Source: a virus. From it: a stretch of DNA of 64,000 nucleotides. The stretch covers positions 55,224 to 119,223 of the IMG/VR virus record IMGVR_UViG_3300032893_000008. One strand, given 5' to 3'. This document shows positions 39,644 to 47,167 of the stretch, piece after piece. The notes under the pieces were generated by a model. It had not been told where the DNA came from, did no database searches, and worked only from the letters and a program-made list of their open reading frames with translations. Every line of letters starts with the position of its first letter. Within the stretch, counting starts at the first letter, position 1. The position numbers and the translations under genes were made by a program.

Positions 39644-41421
39644 TAGGTCCCCCGGGAAACAGGATAGAGGGAGGAGGTGTTCTTGGTATAGAGCGGCTGT
39701 TCGTCGACCGTTTGGCCGCGGACAGTAGCGACCGTCGTCCGGAAAGTCTTCAGTCCTTCCGGAGACACGGAGTAAGAATGCGTGTAGGTCTGGATATGGT
39801 GCAGTTCGTGGGAGCCGTCATCGCGAACGATCTCCAGGTTGTCACCGATCCCGATCGGTTCTTCGATTCCATGCATGTGGAACGTCCCAGTCTCCAGAAG
39901 ATGCGCGCGGAGCCACCAGTCCGCCTGGATCTGAGTCCATTCCGGAACGTAGCTGATGTCATTAGCGTGCGCGCTTGCGGGCCCGATTCCGCTGAAACGA
40001 AAATATTTCTGGAGTGCCTTCGGATCATCACCAGTGACGCCCTGCTCTAGAGCGGCGCCCAGCTGGCCTGACCAACGGATATCTGCACTGGTTTGGGGCA
40101 GCATTGCGTTCACGCCATGCCTGGCAACGGAGAGGTTGTCAACCGCGAAGTTTCCCATCAGAGTCTGGAAGACGATGTTGTCTGCTCCACCGGATTGGGC
40201 AATACCGTTACCGAAAAGCTGCAGATAGTTGCATCGCATCTCGTCCGAACGACCGATATCTTCAGAGATGATGAAGCTCTCCGGCACCTGGAACCGAGGA
40301 ATCGAGGTGAAGGTAGTGACGGGAACGCCTTTCAGTTCCGACGCGGCTTTCGTGGACGTGTAGGGGATTTGCCGGATGACGATCGTTGGCTGTAGCGTAT
40401 CGCCAGCGGCATCTGGTCGAAGCTCCACGAACATCTCGTTCATGGTGGGGTTCGAATAGGTCTTCAGGATAGACCAGGTGGTGAACTTGTTTCCTGTGTC
40501 GACCTGGATAAACTGCAGACCGGGGAGATCGGATAGCTCGGGCGTAGTCGATCCGTCGACGTAGGTCGCGCGACCGATGTGTCGCTGCAGGAAGCCGTTG
40601 ATCGATCCGGAGGTTGAAGCGTTCCCCTTAAAAAAAGACGTAATCGCGCCCGGCATGAGGAATACTTTGTTGGGGGTCGTTGCATCCGCAATGGGAGTCA
40701 GGCGATCACGATTAAGCGTCCCCATGAACGCATTCAGAAGCTTGTGAGCGTTCTCGCCCGGGGTCGAATGAAAATCGACTAAAGCGTCCAGGGTGGGATA
40801 CAGTGTGGCGAACTGATCCTTCAGGTTCTCGGCCATAACAGGATTGAAGTAGATGTCCGTTTCGAAGAACTTGCCGAAGTCCTCACCACTGATCACGTAG
40901 CGAGTCGTTTTTGCGCCGTTGGCTGCAGTCTGGCGCTGAACTCTGACGCTCGTAACGACGCCCCAGGTCTTGAAGCCAGACTTGACGCTGTTGTCGCCCG
41001 TGCGATTCGGTGAGCGGTTCATCCAGATCAGGACATGATCCCCTGGATGCAGGAGGGCATGGTAGTTCTTGCGGGGAGCTAGGGTCATCTCCCAGGATCC
41101 GGAAGCTCGCTCTTTGGTCTTCGTAACGCTACAGCTAAGAATATCGCCAGCGACCGGAAGGACGTTCGTTTCGAGAGCGGCATTCACGTCACCGTCGTGC
41201 AGGATCCCGGGGATCGAGATGTCGACCGTCTTTGCGACAGGTTGGGCACGAGGTCCGGGCTTAAGGTGCAGATCCGGATTCGATACCTGTCCGGTGACCT
41301 TGTCGAAAGTCGTGATCGCGCCCGTGATGGTATCGCGAATCTTGAAGGCGAAGAATTGCGCATAACAATCAGGCGCATAGCTGCGCTTCCAGTTGCTATT
41401 GATTTTGGCGTAAGGAATCAT
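39643..41421 (-). CDS. Baseplate hub protein (gp27/gpD-like)
   Basis: 592 residues. The pattern PAVAKTVDISIPG, VAGDILSCSVTKTKERASGSWEMTLAP, HPGDHVLIWMNR near the N-terminus and WGVVTSVRV...RYVISGEDFGKFF resembles hub proteins of contractile tails (T4 gp27, P2 gpD, Mu gp44). The C-terminus (EEPIGIGDNLEIV..HELHHIQTYTHSYSVSPEGLKTFRTTVATVRG) is the conserved second tube-like domain. It should form the trimeric hub carrying the spike. It overlaps the tape-measure stop by one base. Confidence 0.75.
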   Translation of the reverse strand: MIPYAKINSNWKRSYAPDCYAQFFAFKIRDTITGAITTFDKVTGQVSNPDLHLKPGPRAQPVAKTVDISIPGILHDGDVNAALETNVLPVAGDILSCSVTKTKERASGSWEMTLAPRKNYHALLHPGDHVLIWMNRSPNRTGDNSVKSGFKTWGVVTSVRVQRQTAANGAKTTRYVISGEDFGKFFETDIYFNPVMAENLKDQFATLYPTLDALVDFHSTPGENAHKLLNAFMGTLNRDRLTPIADATTPNKVFLMPGAITSFFKGNASTSGSINGFLQRHIGRATYVDGSTTPELSDLPGLQFIQVDTGNKFTTWSILKTYSNPTMNEMFVELRPDAAGDTLQPTIVIRQIPYTSTKAASELKGVPVTTFTSIPRFQVPESFIISEDIGRSDEMRCNYLQLFGNGIAQSGGADNIVFQTLMGNFAVDNLSVARHGVNAMLPQTSADIRWSGQLGAALEQGVTGDDPKALQKYFRFSGIGPASAHANDISYVPEWTQIQADWWLRAHLLETGTFHMHGIEEPIGIGDNLEIVRDDGSHELHHIQTYTHSYSVSPEGLKTFRTTVATVRGQTVDEQPLYTKNTSSLYPVSRGT

Positions 41422-43814
41422 TAGTGATGAGCCAAGACGTCGAGAGACTCACGAGCGCTAGGCGCGCGGTTCTTGTAGTTCGCTGCCTCGGAGATAGGAA
41501 CCTGCGCTCCGCCCACCTGGACTTCGTAACCGCCTTCACCGGCCCGACCTTTGATGATCGCATCGGTGACCATCTTGAGACCACCGTTGGCCCAGTCTTT
41601 CATGGCCTGGTTCAGAACCATGATCCCCTGGTTAGCGAGCCCCGAGGCGAGGAGTTCGGTATTCGTGAGCTGATTCAGGAAAACGTCCATATCCTTGATC
41701 CGCTGATCACGCGCTTCGAAGTCAACGCCGCCCTCAGGGATACGACCTTCACCGCGCATGAACCCCCGACGCAAGCCGGTCGTCTGTAGGACATCCTGGA
41801 GCGTGCCTTCGCGAGACATGATGAGCCGGTTGACACGCGGATCCGCACTACCCGGAACGCTCGCGAAAGCGCCACTGATAGCCTGGCCGGTCGCCATAGC
41901 GAAGTTCTGGATGTCAGCCATCGATCCACCCATGCGGCCGCCGCCGCGGGAGGCTTCTTCCGCAACGATCCGCTGGAACTCAGGATTGGACCATTGGCTG
42001 GGGTCATAACGACCGAAAAGGAGCACCAAGCGGGATCTCGTGCCGGGGTCGACATGTCCGAAGAACCGGTCAACGATACGCTGGGCGGTCATCATGTTCA
42101 TCAAGCCCTGTAGACCGGTGCGCTGGTTAAGTTCGCCCATGATCGTATTCATGCCACCTTGGGCGACGTCCGCCGCACGACCAGGGCCAACGCCCGACAT
42201 ACCCTGCGCAATGCGCATGGCCTGTTCGAAGATACCGGTCCCGGCGGCACCGCCGAAACCGCCGGCGCGATACGCCATGGAGGTGATCGCATCCACTTGG
42301 CGCTTGCCGATCTCAGAGTTGTCGTTACCGCGGGCAACAGCTCGCGACATCAGATCTTCCAATTCTTGCTGGGCGTTACCGACATCGCCGTGCATGAGCC
42401 GTTGGATCTGAGCTTGCTGGAATTCAGCGCCGATGCCACTACGGCCCATCCTCAACATGCTCGGGAGATTCGCCCGTCCGAAGGGAGCCATGCCCATAAG
42501 ACCACCGAGCATCTCCTCCTCACCGAAGCCATACCGGGCCGTCATCGGCATCAGCTGTCCGGTGGACATGCCGATCATGTCCATCGAGGAGAGCCCAAAC
42601 GCTGAACGGAAGCCGAGGCGGCTCTGCGCTCTCTCCAGGCCGAGATTACCGGACATGATGTCGATTTTATTGATGCCGGATAGACCCTGAAGAGCCTGCA
42701 ACGTTGCTTCAGCTGCCTTACTCTCGTAGGGCGCACCGCCCTGCATATAACTCAGGAAGTCCATGCCGAAGCCAGAAACCGCCGCTCCAGCTCCACCGAT
42801 TAGCGCTCCTGGAACGGCACCAACACCACCGAAGATACTACCGCCGGCGGCACCACCAGCGGCCCCAATGCCTACCTTACCGGCCTGCTGCAGCACGGCA
42901 TTGAGGTAAGCGTTACTGCCTACAACACCGGCGCGAGCGCGCATGCCCGGGTTCAACGTCACCAGGATGTCTTCCGCGTTCATGCGGAGTCCCGCCTGGA
43001 GGGTCGCGGTATTGAGATCCTGAACTTTTGCGGCTTGACCAATGGCCAGACCAGTGCTACCGAGAGCACGATCCATGACATCCATCACCTTCTTGATCAC
43101 GCCGGCCGTGAGGAGGCCAGCGAGCGCGGCCGCGATCGGATCGGCCCCGCCCCCGCCCCCGCCCCCGCCGGCGGCCTGGATGATGGACTCCTTGATGCGG
43201 GTTCGATCCTCCATCTCCCGCTGAGCAGCGCTAGCCCGGCCGATGTCACCAGCTGCAACTGCTTCCTCGCGCTCCTTCTTGAGGCGCCCAAGGATGTTCG
43301 TCGTGGAGTCCAGCTCGGTCTTGAACTTGTTGAGTGCCAGGAGGGTAGCCTTGGACTCCGAATCCTCAGCACCGCTCAGACCCTTGATACGCTCTGACAG
43401 GAACTCGCTTGCCCCACGGCCACCCGTCATCATCAGAATGTGCTTCTCGCGCTCGCTCATCCCACGCTGGGACATCGCCATGGACAGAGCGGGATCGTCT
43501 TGCCGGAAACGCTGATAGGCGTCACGACTATCTACCGGATCGTTCGGAACGCCACCCGGCGATACGGTGCGACCAAAGATGTCGCGGATGCCCGGGCCGG
43601 CGCCGCGCATCGACGTGCCGGGGGAAGAGGTGACGTTCAGACCTTGATTTCCACCGCCAGTGCCGGCCAGGGGGCCAATAAGTTCGACACTCGCTGGAAT
43701 CCGGATTCCCTGCTGAACTACCTGCTGCAGGCGAGCCATTAGCCCCTGGAAATCCTTAAGGATACCCTCGACATCGGCGACGAACTTCAGCTCGAATTTG
43801 TGACTTCCGGGCAT
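41421..43814 (-). CDS. Tape-measure-like tail protein
   Basis: 797 residues located between the chaperone-like genes and the hub, the normal place for the tape measure. The N-terminus (FVADVEGILKDFQGLMARLQQVV) is typical, followed by helix-rich sequence, an eight-glycine run near residue 219, and a hydrophobic Ala/Gly-rich region (GAAGGAAGGSIFGGVGAVPGALIG) that may insert into the membrane. It is short for a myovirus tape measure and rich in Gly/Met/Gln in its second half. The Gly run is encoded by a CCCCCG repeat (plus strand 43143-43170). Confidence 0.7.
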   Translation of the reverse strand: MPGSHKFELKFVADVEGILKDFQGLMARLQQVVQQGIRIPASVELIGPLAGTGGGNQGLNVTSSPGTSMRGAGPGIRDIFGRTVSPGGVPNDPVDSRDAYQRFRQDDPALSMAMSQRGMSEREKHILMMTGGRGASEFLSERIKGLSGAEDSESKATLLALNKFKTELDSTTNILGRLKKEREEAVAAGDIGRASAAQREMEDRTRIKESIIQAAGGGGGGGGADPIAAALAGLLTAGVIKKVMDVMDRALGSTGLAIGQAAKVQDLNTATLQAGLRMNAEDILVTLNPGMRARAGVVGSNAYLNAVLQQAGKVGIGAAGGAAGGSIFGGVGAVPGALIGGAGAAVSGFGMDFLSYMQGGAPYESKAAEATLQALQGLSGINKIDIMSGNLGLERAQSRLGFRSAFGLSSMDMIGMSTGQLMPMTARYGFGEEEMLGGLMGMAPFGRANLPSMLRMGRSGIGAEFQQAQIQRLMHGDVGNAQQELEDLMSRAVARGNDNSEIGKRQVDAITSMAYRAGGFGGAAGTGIFEQAMRIAQGMSGVGPGRAADVAQGGMNTIMGELNQRTGLQGLMNMMTAQRIVDRFFGHVDPGTRSRLVLLFGRYDPSQWSNPEFQRIVAEEASRGGGRMGGSMADIQNFAMATGQAISGAFASVPGSADPRVNRLIMSREGTLQDVLQTTGLRRGFMRGEGRIPEGGVDFEARDQRIKDMDVFLNQLTNTELLASGLANQGIMVLNQAMKDWANGGLKMVTDAIIKGRAGEGGYEVQVGGAQVPISEAANYKNRAPSARESLDVLAHH
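43143..43170 (-). repeat. G-rich microsatellite encoding polyglycine
   Basis: On the minus strand four tracts of five or more guanines are separated by single C bases, inside the tape-measure-like gene. It encodes about eight glycines and could form a G-quadruplex or vary in length by slippage. Confidence 0.6.
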
Positions 43815-43817
43815 CTC

Positions 43818-44294
43818 TTAGTCCTTCATGTCGAACTTGTGGTGGATGCCGCGTCCCATGGCCAGGATGTCGTCGACTTCGTGCTCTTCGGCGTGCTTTT
43901 CCAGGGCTTCTTCGATCTCGCCCTCGACTTTAGCCTGCTGGTCCTTCGGGATCAACTTTTCCCCGAATTTTTCGGCCATTTTGTCGGCCCAGTCATCGTC
44001 TTCTTGGGCGATCTTCTGCTGTTCCTTCACTTTCTTGAAGGCTTCAGGATTCGATCGGTAGGAGACGTCCAGGTATTCCACGACCAACTCTTCCAGGCTA
44101 TAGTCCAGGAGCAGGGGATCCCGGTAGGGTCGATTGTAACGGATACACCACCAGGAGCGCAGGAAACGCTCCAGGTCGTTCTCCGTCTTGATCTTGGTCT
44201 GGGCGGACTTCATGACCCGAGAATAGACGTTGTCGAACGACAGCTTGGTCGTTGGACGAGCGACCGTCAGGACTCGGGTATCGGAATAGTCCAT
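43818..44294 (-). CDS. Tail-assembly chaperone-like protein
   Basis: A 158-residue acidic, helical protein directly upstream of the tape measure. ERFLRSWWCIRYNRPYRDPLL and the Glu/Lys/Asp-rich C-terminus are typical of tail assembly chaperones. I looked for a -1 frameshift site linking it to neighbouring frames and found none that convinces. It begins 3 bases after the stop of the 87-residue protein. Confidence 0.55.
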   Translation of the reverse strand: MDYSDTRVLTVARPTTKLSFDNVYSRVMKSAQTKIKTENDLERFLRSWWCIRYNRPYRDPLLLDYSLEELVVEYLDVSYRSNPEAFKKVKEQQKIAQEDDDWADKMAEKFGEKLIPKDQQAKVEGEIEEALEKHAEEHEVDDILAMGRGIHHKFDMKD

Positions 44295-44297
44295 GTA

Positions 44298-44561
44298 TTA
44301 CTTACGGTTATACTTACCTAGGACGTGCTTTTTCTTGCGATTTGCGACTTTCTTGGTCACTTTTACTCGACCAGAAAACTTGACGCTAGTAGGCATCAGC
44401 TCGATTGTAGCCCGCGCTACGTCATTGGCTGAAATCGTTAGGCTAACACTGGTCACGAGCGGCACTTTCTTGCCGTCGATCCATAGTTCAGCTCTCGCTC
44501 CGGTCAATACCTTACCGGAACGCAGACCTCGATCCTTTATACGAATGTGAGTGCTTTTCAC
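44298..44561 (-). CDS. Small tube-family-like protein
   Basis: 87 residues. KVLTGARAELWIDGKKVPLVTSVSLTI resembles the N-termini of the two larger tube-like proteins (start codons at 50339 and 54597), where the core is (V/I)(L/M)TGARA....NG..V.FAT.V.Y.I. The C-terminus is very basic (KVTKKVANRKKKHVLGKYNRK). It may be a reduced paralogue capping or completing the tail tube. GTG start overlaps the previous stop. Confidence 0.55.
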   Translation of the reverse strand: MKSTHIRIKDRGLRSGKVLTGARAELWIDGKKVPLVTSVSLTISANDVARATIELMPTSVKFSGRVKVTKKVANRKKKHVLGKYNRK

Positions 44562-45016
44562 GACGCCCCCGGCGCTTCCGAGGGTTCCTCGGATTCCTCG
44601 ATCGCCGGCTTCGGGGGCTCGTCCGGTCCCCAGACCTCAAGGCGGAAGTCAGCTTCGGCCTGCATGCATTCCGCGAAGATAGCGGAAATCACGTTCAGGT
44701 CCATGAGGGTCTTGCCGGGGACTCCCTCTTCCGGCAGGAAGGAATTGATCCACCAGGCGGGTGCCTTGGTGATGCGCACGTAGAGCTGAGACAGCACGTA
44801 GTGCAGCGTCTGGGTGGCCGGCCGGATCTCCTTGAGTCCCTGGTTCATACGGGCTTCGACGAGGTCTGCCTCTGCCCGCTGGCCGAGGTTCAGGACGCGC
44901 CGGCACGTGAAGGACCCGTGGGACGTCTGCTTGGTGACTTCACCGACTACGTTGATCGTGAAAGTGTGTTCGTTGGGGGGTAGCTTGTCGCTAGTCTGAG
45001 TCTTGGGCGTAGGCAT
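44558..45016 (-). CDS. Tail-assembly chaperone-like protein
   Basis: A 152-residue protein with a beta-rich first half (EHTFTINVVGEVTKQTSHGSFTCRRVLNL) and a helical second half (LKEIRPATQTLHYVLSQLYVRI... GKTLMDLNVISAIFAECMQAE), ending in a Pro/Glu-rich disordered tail. This is the usual organisation of T4-like phage tail or baseplate chaperones. First gene of the chaperone-to-hub unit, with a leaderless promoter 6 bases upstream. Confidence 0.55.
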   Translation of the reverse strand: MPTPKTQTSDKLPPNEHTFTINVVGEVTKQTSHGSFTCRRVLNLGQRAEADLVEARMNQGLKEIRPATQTLHYVLSQLYVRITKAPAWWINSFLPEEGVPGKTLMDLNVISAIFAECMQAEADFRLEVWGPDEPPKPAIEESEEPSEAPGAS

Positions 45017-45022
45017 GCCCAG

Positions 45023-45028
45023 ATTTTA
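45023..45028 (-). promoter_or_regulatory. Leaderless promoter of chaperone/tape-measure unit
   Basis: CCTGG-TAAAAT on the minus strand, 6 bases before the ATG at 45016. Confidence 0.62.
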
Positions 45029-45041
45029 CCAGGAAGCGTTT

Positions 45042-45491
45042 TTAGGCGCCGTAGCGCCCACTCATGATCGGAATCATCGAGAGGACGAAGAAATTGAAGC
45101 TCGCATGGACGAAGATCGGAGCCCAGAGCCCCAGTCGGCGGTAGAGATAGCCCAGAACTGCCCCCATCGCGATCGCCTCGAAAACCTGCGGAAGATGGCC
45201 TGGTCCATTCAGGAGGTGTGCCAGGCCGAAGAGGAGGGAGGAGAGCGCTAAAGCGACGTTGTCGGAAAGCTTAAGGACTTTCGTGAAAAGCAAGTCCATG
45301 ACCAGATAGCGAAAAATCGCTTCCTCTGCGCATCCAACCTCCAAGTCGTCCAGGGCGCTCCAGAATAGGAACTCAACTACATCGTTATGATTTTCAACGA
45401 CTTTTCCGATCGAGGCAGCGAAAGTGCCTAGCAGAAGGGCGGACCAGAAGCCCGTAAGGATCACGATACCAGTGGTAACGAGGCGCTTCAT
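45042..45491 (-). CDS. CPBP-family (CAAX protease / Abi-type) intramembrane metalloprotease
   Basis: A 149-residue membrane protein with about four hydrophobic helices. All CPBP signature elements are present: motif 1 EEAIFR (E56, E57, R61), motif 2 FGLAH (F88, H92), and motif 3 H129..N133. Hence a catalytic glutamate and histidines for zinc are kept. In bacteria such proteins process prenylated or bacteriocin-like peptides, or give self-immunity and abortive infection. A phage copy may confer superinfection exclusion or process a membrane peptide. A strong purine-rich ribosome site (AGGGGGGGGAAC) precedes the ATG. Confidence 0.8.
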   Translation of the reverse strand: MKRLVTTGIVILTGFWSALLLGTFAASIGKVVENHNDVVEFLFWSALDDLEVGCAEEAIFRYLVMDLLFTKVLKLSDNVALALSSLLFGLAHLLNGPGHLPQVFEAIAMGAVLGYLYRRLGLWAPIFVHASFNFFVLSMIPIMSGRYGA

Positions 45492-45505
45492 GTTCCCCCC
45501 CCTGG

Positions 45506-45898
45506 TTACTTCAGGGTGCCTTCCACCGTGCTCTTCCAGGCGTCATAGATCTCCTGAGCGAGAGCGAGAGCGTCGTCGCGCTGCTTCACGGTCTCCTCCT
45601 GCCGCCGGTGGCAATCCGCCAGGAGCTTGCGGACGCCTTCGTAGGCGAGCTTGTGCTCGTGCAGCTTCGCCTGGAGGCTGGCGATGAATCGCGCGTTCAC
45701 GGCCGTGACCGGATCGGCCTGCCGGCGAGCGTATTTGAGCTGCCCCTTCAGGGCCTTGTTCTCGTTACGCAGGAGCTGCAGTTCGGTCGGGCTATTCGCC
45801 TCCCGACGGAAAAGATAGTAGGTGCCTGCAGCGAGGGAGCCTGCATACACAATCAGGCCGAAGATGAACGAGAGAGAAACGTAATCGACGAAGTTCAT
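45506..45898 (-). CDS. Single-pass membrane protein with coiled coil (spanin-like?)
   Basis: 130 residues: an N-terminal transmembrane helix (LSFIFGLIVYAGSLAAGTYYL) followed by a long heptad-type helix (LLRNENKALKGQLKYARRQ ... LHEHKLAYEGVRKLLADCHRRQEETVKQRDDALAL). This is the topology of an inner-membrane spanin subunit (Rz-like), although no nested Rz1 lipoprotein is seen; the lipoprotein two genes upstream could be a partner. The start overlaps the stop of the SLOG gene. Confidence 0.55.
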   Translation of the reverse strand: MNFVDYVSLSFIFGLIVYAGSLAAGTYYLFRREANSPTELQLLRNENKALKGQLKYARRQADPVTAVNARFIASLQAKLHEHKLAYEGVRKLLADCHRRQEETVKQRDDALALAQEIYDAWKSTVEGTLK

Positions 45899-46242
45899 TT
45901 GGTCCTCTTCACTCTTACCGTCACGGACTTGCCGGCGTTGAGCATCTTGGTGATTGCGTCCTTGGTCCCGCGGGATTCTCCATCCCAGAAAGCGATCATC
46001 TCGTCTGCCGCTGCCGCGATTTTGCTATTTCGCACCAGAGGGGCGTGGTTCCCGAACAGCTCGTAGTCCGGTAGGAAGGCTTCGACCTGTAGTCCGTCCT
46101 TGCGCGCCTGATCGGCCGCCCAGGAGTCGACTCCCGCGGCCCCGCCAGACACGATGATAGTGTCTGGCGTGAGCGCGTGGACGAATGCCCGGACTTGCTC
46201 TTCGTCCGGGTATCCGCGGCTACCTACGATCGCGAGCCTCAC
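45895..46242 (-). CDS. SLOG-superfamily nucleotide-binding protein (DUF2493 type)
   Basis: A 115-residue Rossmann-like protein. LAIVGSRGYPDEEQV at the N-terminus and TIIVSGGAAGVDSWAADQAR are the two glycine-rich signatures of the DprA/SMF-like SLOG fold of the DUF2493/YspA type. Members bind nucleotides or modified nucleotide signals and occur in phages and defence systems. GTG start overlapping the lipoprotein stop. Confidence 0.75.
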   Translation of the reverse strand: MRLAIVGSRGYPDEEQVRAFVHALTPDTIIVSGGAAGVDSWAADQARKDGLQVEAFLPDYELFGNHAPLVRNSKIAAAADEMIAFWDGESRGTKDAITKMLNAGKSVTVRVKRTK

Positions 46243-46841
46243 TTCGAACCCGGGGCGTAGTTCGCGTGGATCCCGCGCATGCCTTCGACCGTCAGATCGT
46301 GAACGGGCAAGGTAGGCGCTTCCATGATGGTCGACGGCGTCGGCGTCGAGACTGGCAGCGTGATCGGACCGGTGAGGTTGTAGAACTTGAAGTCGGTCCG
46401 AACGGGACCGGCGAGCACGCTACCATCGCCTGCGAAGTAGGTCGTGAAGACCGACAGCTTGGCCGTCGTCTCGACTGCCGAACCCTTGTAGACGCTCGTG
46501 ACGTAGAGCCCGTCGATGCCCGTCCAGACGTTCTCGATCTTGGAATCGATCACGACCTTGTCCTCCATGGCCAGGCCGAGCGCGCCCCAGTAGCTCACTC
46601 CGGCGCCGTCCTGCATGATCCAGATCGGGTAGTCGTCGACCGTCGTGGTCTGCAGATTCCCGCCGGGATCCTTGCCGGTGACGTCGATCGAGGCCAGGTA
46701 GGCGCCACCAACGACGGGCGAGACGTTGGAGACCCCCGACTTGGTCTTCTCGCAGCCGATCGTGACGGCGAGAGTGAGGAGGAGAACGAAGAAGGCGATG
46801 AGGACGCGTGCGGAACTGCGTGCGAAGATGTTTCCGGTCAT
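46239..46841 (-). CDS. Lipoprotein with beta-rich outer domain
   Basis: A 200-residue protein. N-terminal signal RVLIAFFVLLLTLAVTIGC with a good lipobox (VTIGC) predicts lipidation at about Cys30; then a disordered spacer and a beta-rich domain (YLASIDVTGKD, YPIWIMQDGAGVSYWGALG, KVVIDSKIENVWTG) resembling small periplasmic or surface domains of unknown role. The ATG at 46841 is chosen for its AAAGGGA ribosome site; the frame opens upstream to 46910. Possibly superinfection exclusion or spanin partner. Confidence 0.62.
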   Translation of the reverse strand: MTGNIFARSSARVLIAFFVLLLTLAVTIGCEKTKSGVSNVSPVVGGAYLASIDVTGKDPGGNLQTTTVDDYPIWIMQDGAGVSYWGALGLAMEDKVVIDSKIENVWTGIDGLYVTSVYKGSAVETTAKLSVFTTYFAGDGSVLAGPVRTDFKFYNLTGPITLPVSTPTPSTIMEAPTLPVHDLTVEGMRGIHANYAPGSK

Positions 46842-46862
46842 GTGTTTCCCTTTCTGTAGGGG

Positions 46863-46887
46863 ATAATACCCCCGTGATTCAGTTTTA
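46863..46887 (-). promoter_or_regulatory. Promoter of lipoprotein/SLOG unit, with TAAAAC box
   Basis: On the minus strand TAAAAC (46887-46882), 13 bases, then GGG-TATTAT (46868-46863). The leader before ATG 46841 is about 20 bases and holds a Shine-Dalgarno sequence. Confidence 0.5.
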
Positions 46888-46903
46888 GCACCATGATAGA
46901 AGC

Positions 46904-46931
46904 TTGACAAGCTTTTTCTTCATGGTAAAGT
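46904..46931 (+). promoter_or_regulatory. Promoter of the 147-nt structured RNA
   Basis: TTGACA (46904-46909), 16 bases, TGG-TAAAGT (46926-46931). The first base of the RNA stem (46938) lies 7 bases beyond the -10, where a transcript should begin. The -35 overlaps a small AAGCTT...AAGCTT palindrome. Confidence 0.6.
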
Positions 46932-46937
46932 TGGGAC

Positions 46938-47084
46938 GTCCGAAGCGCCTCCGAGGAGAGGGACTTCCCTGAGCCGTATTGGGCCTATAAGGACGAGCGG
47001 GGTAGGGGGCGGAGGGTTGGTTGGCGAATGCATCCCGTGCAAACGGGGGAGCAACAAGCACCACGTGTAGGAGGCGCTTCGGAC
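46938..47084 (+). ncRNA. Structured non-coding RNA candidate closed by a 15-bp helix
   Basis: The two ends are perfect complements over 15 bases (46938-46952 with 47070-47084). Inside are a hairpin AGGG-ACTT-CCCT (about 46959-46970) and a GNRA-capped hairpin CCCGT-GCAA-ACGGG (47034-47047), separated by a G-rich stretch. A sigma-70-like promoter places its start exactly at the first paired base. No credible reading frame on this strand fills it. I do not recognise an RNA family (not tRNA, tmRNA, 4.5S or RNase P); 6S-like or phage-specific sRNA are options. Confidence 0.6.
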
Positions 47085-47167
47085 TAGTAGCGCTTGTGAC
47101 TGCCGAACCAGTAGTCCAGGATCAGCAGCACGATCACGCACCAGAAGAAAAACCAGCCGAATTTCAT
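47084..47167 (-). CDS. 27-residue membrane mini-protein
   Basis: The ATG overlaps the stop of the metzincin gene (ATGA), and the peptide is one hydrophobic helix (KFGWFFFWCVIVLLILDYW) with a charged tail (GSHKRY). Its stop overlaps the last base of the RNA helix on the other strand. Tight coupling and membrane-protein composition support it, but the size leaves doubt. Confidence 0.45.
   Translation of the reverse strand: MKFGWFFFWCVIVLLILDYWFGSHKRY

Noticed and set aside
43818-45016. Programmed frameshift between tail-assembly chaperone genes
   Set aside because: The two candidate genes are separated by another coupled gene, and no slippery heptamer at a frame junction was convincing.
46901-46920. 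AAGCTTGACAAGCTTTTTC considered as a rho-independent terminator
   Set aside because: Only a weak 6-bp AT-rich stem, no plus-strand gene upstream needs termination, and the TTGACA inside fits better as the -35 of the RNA promoter.
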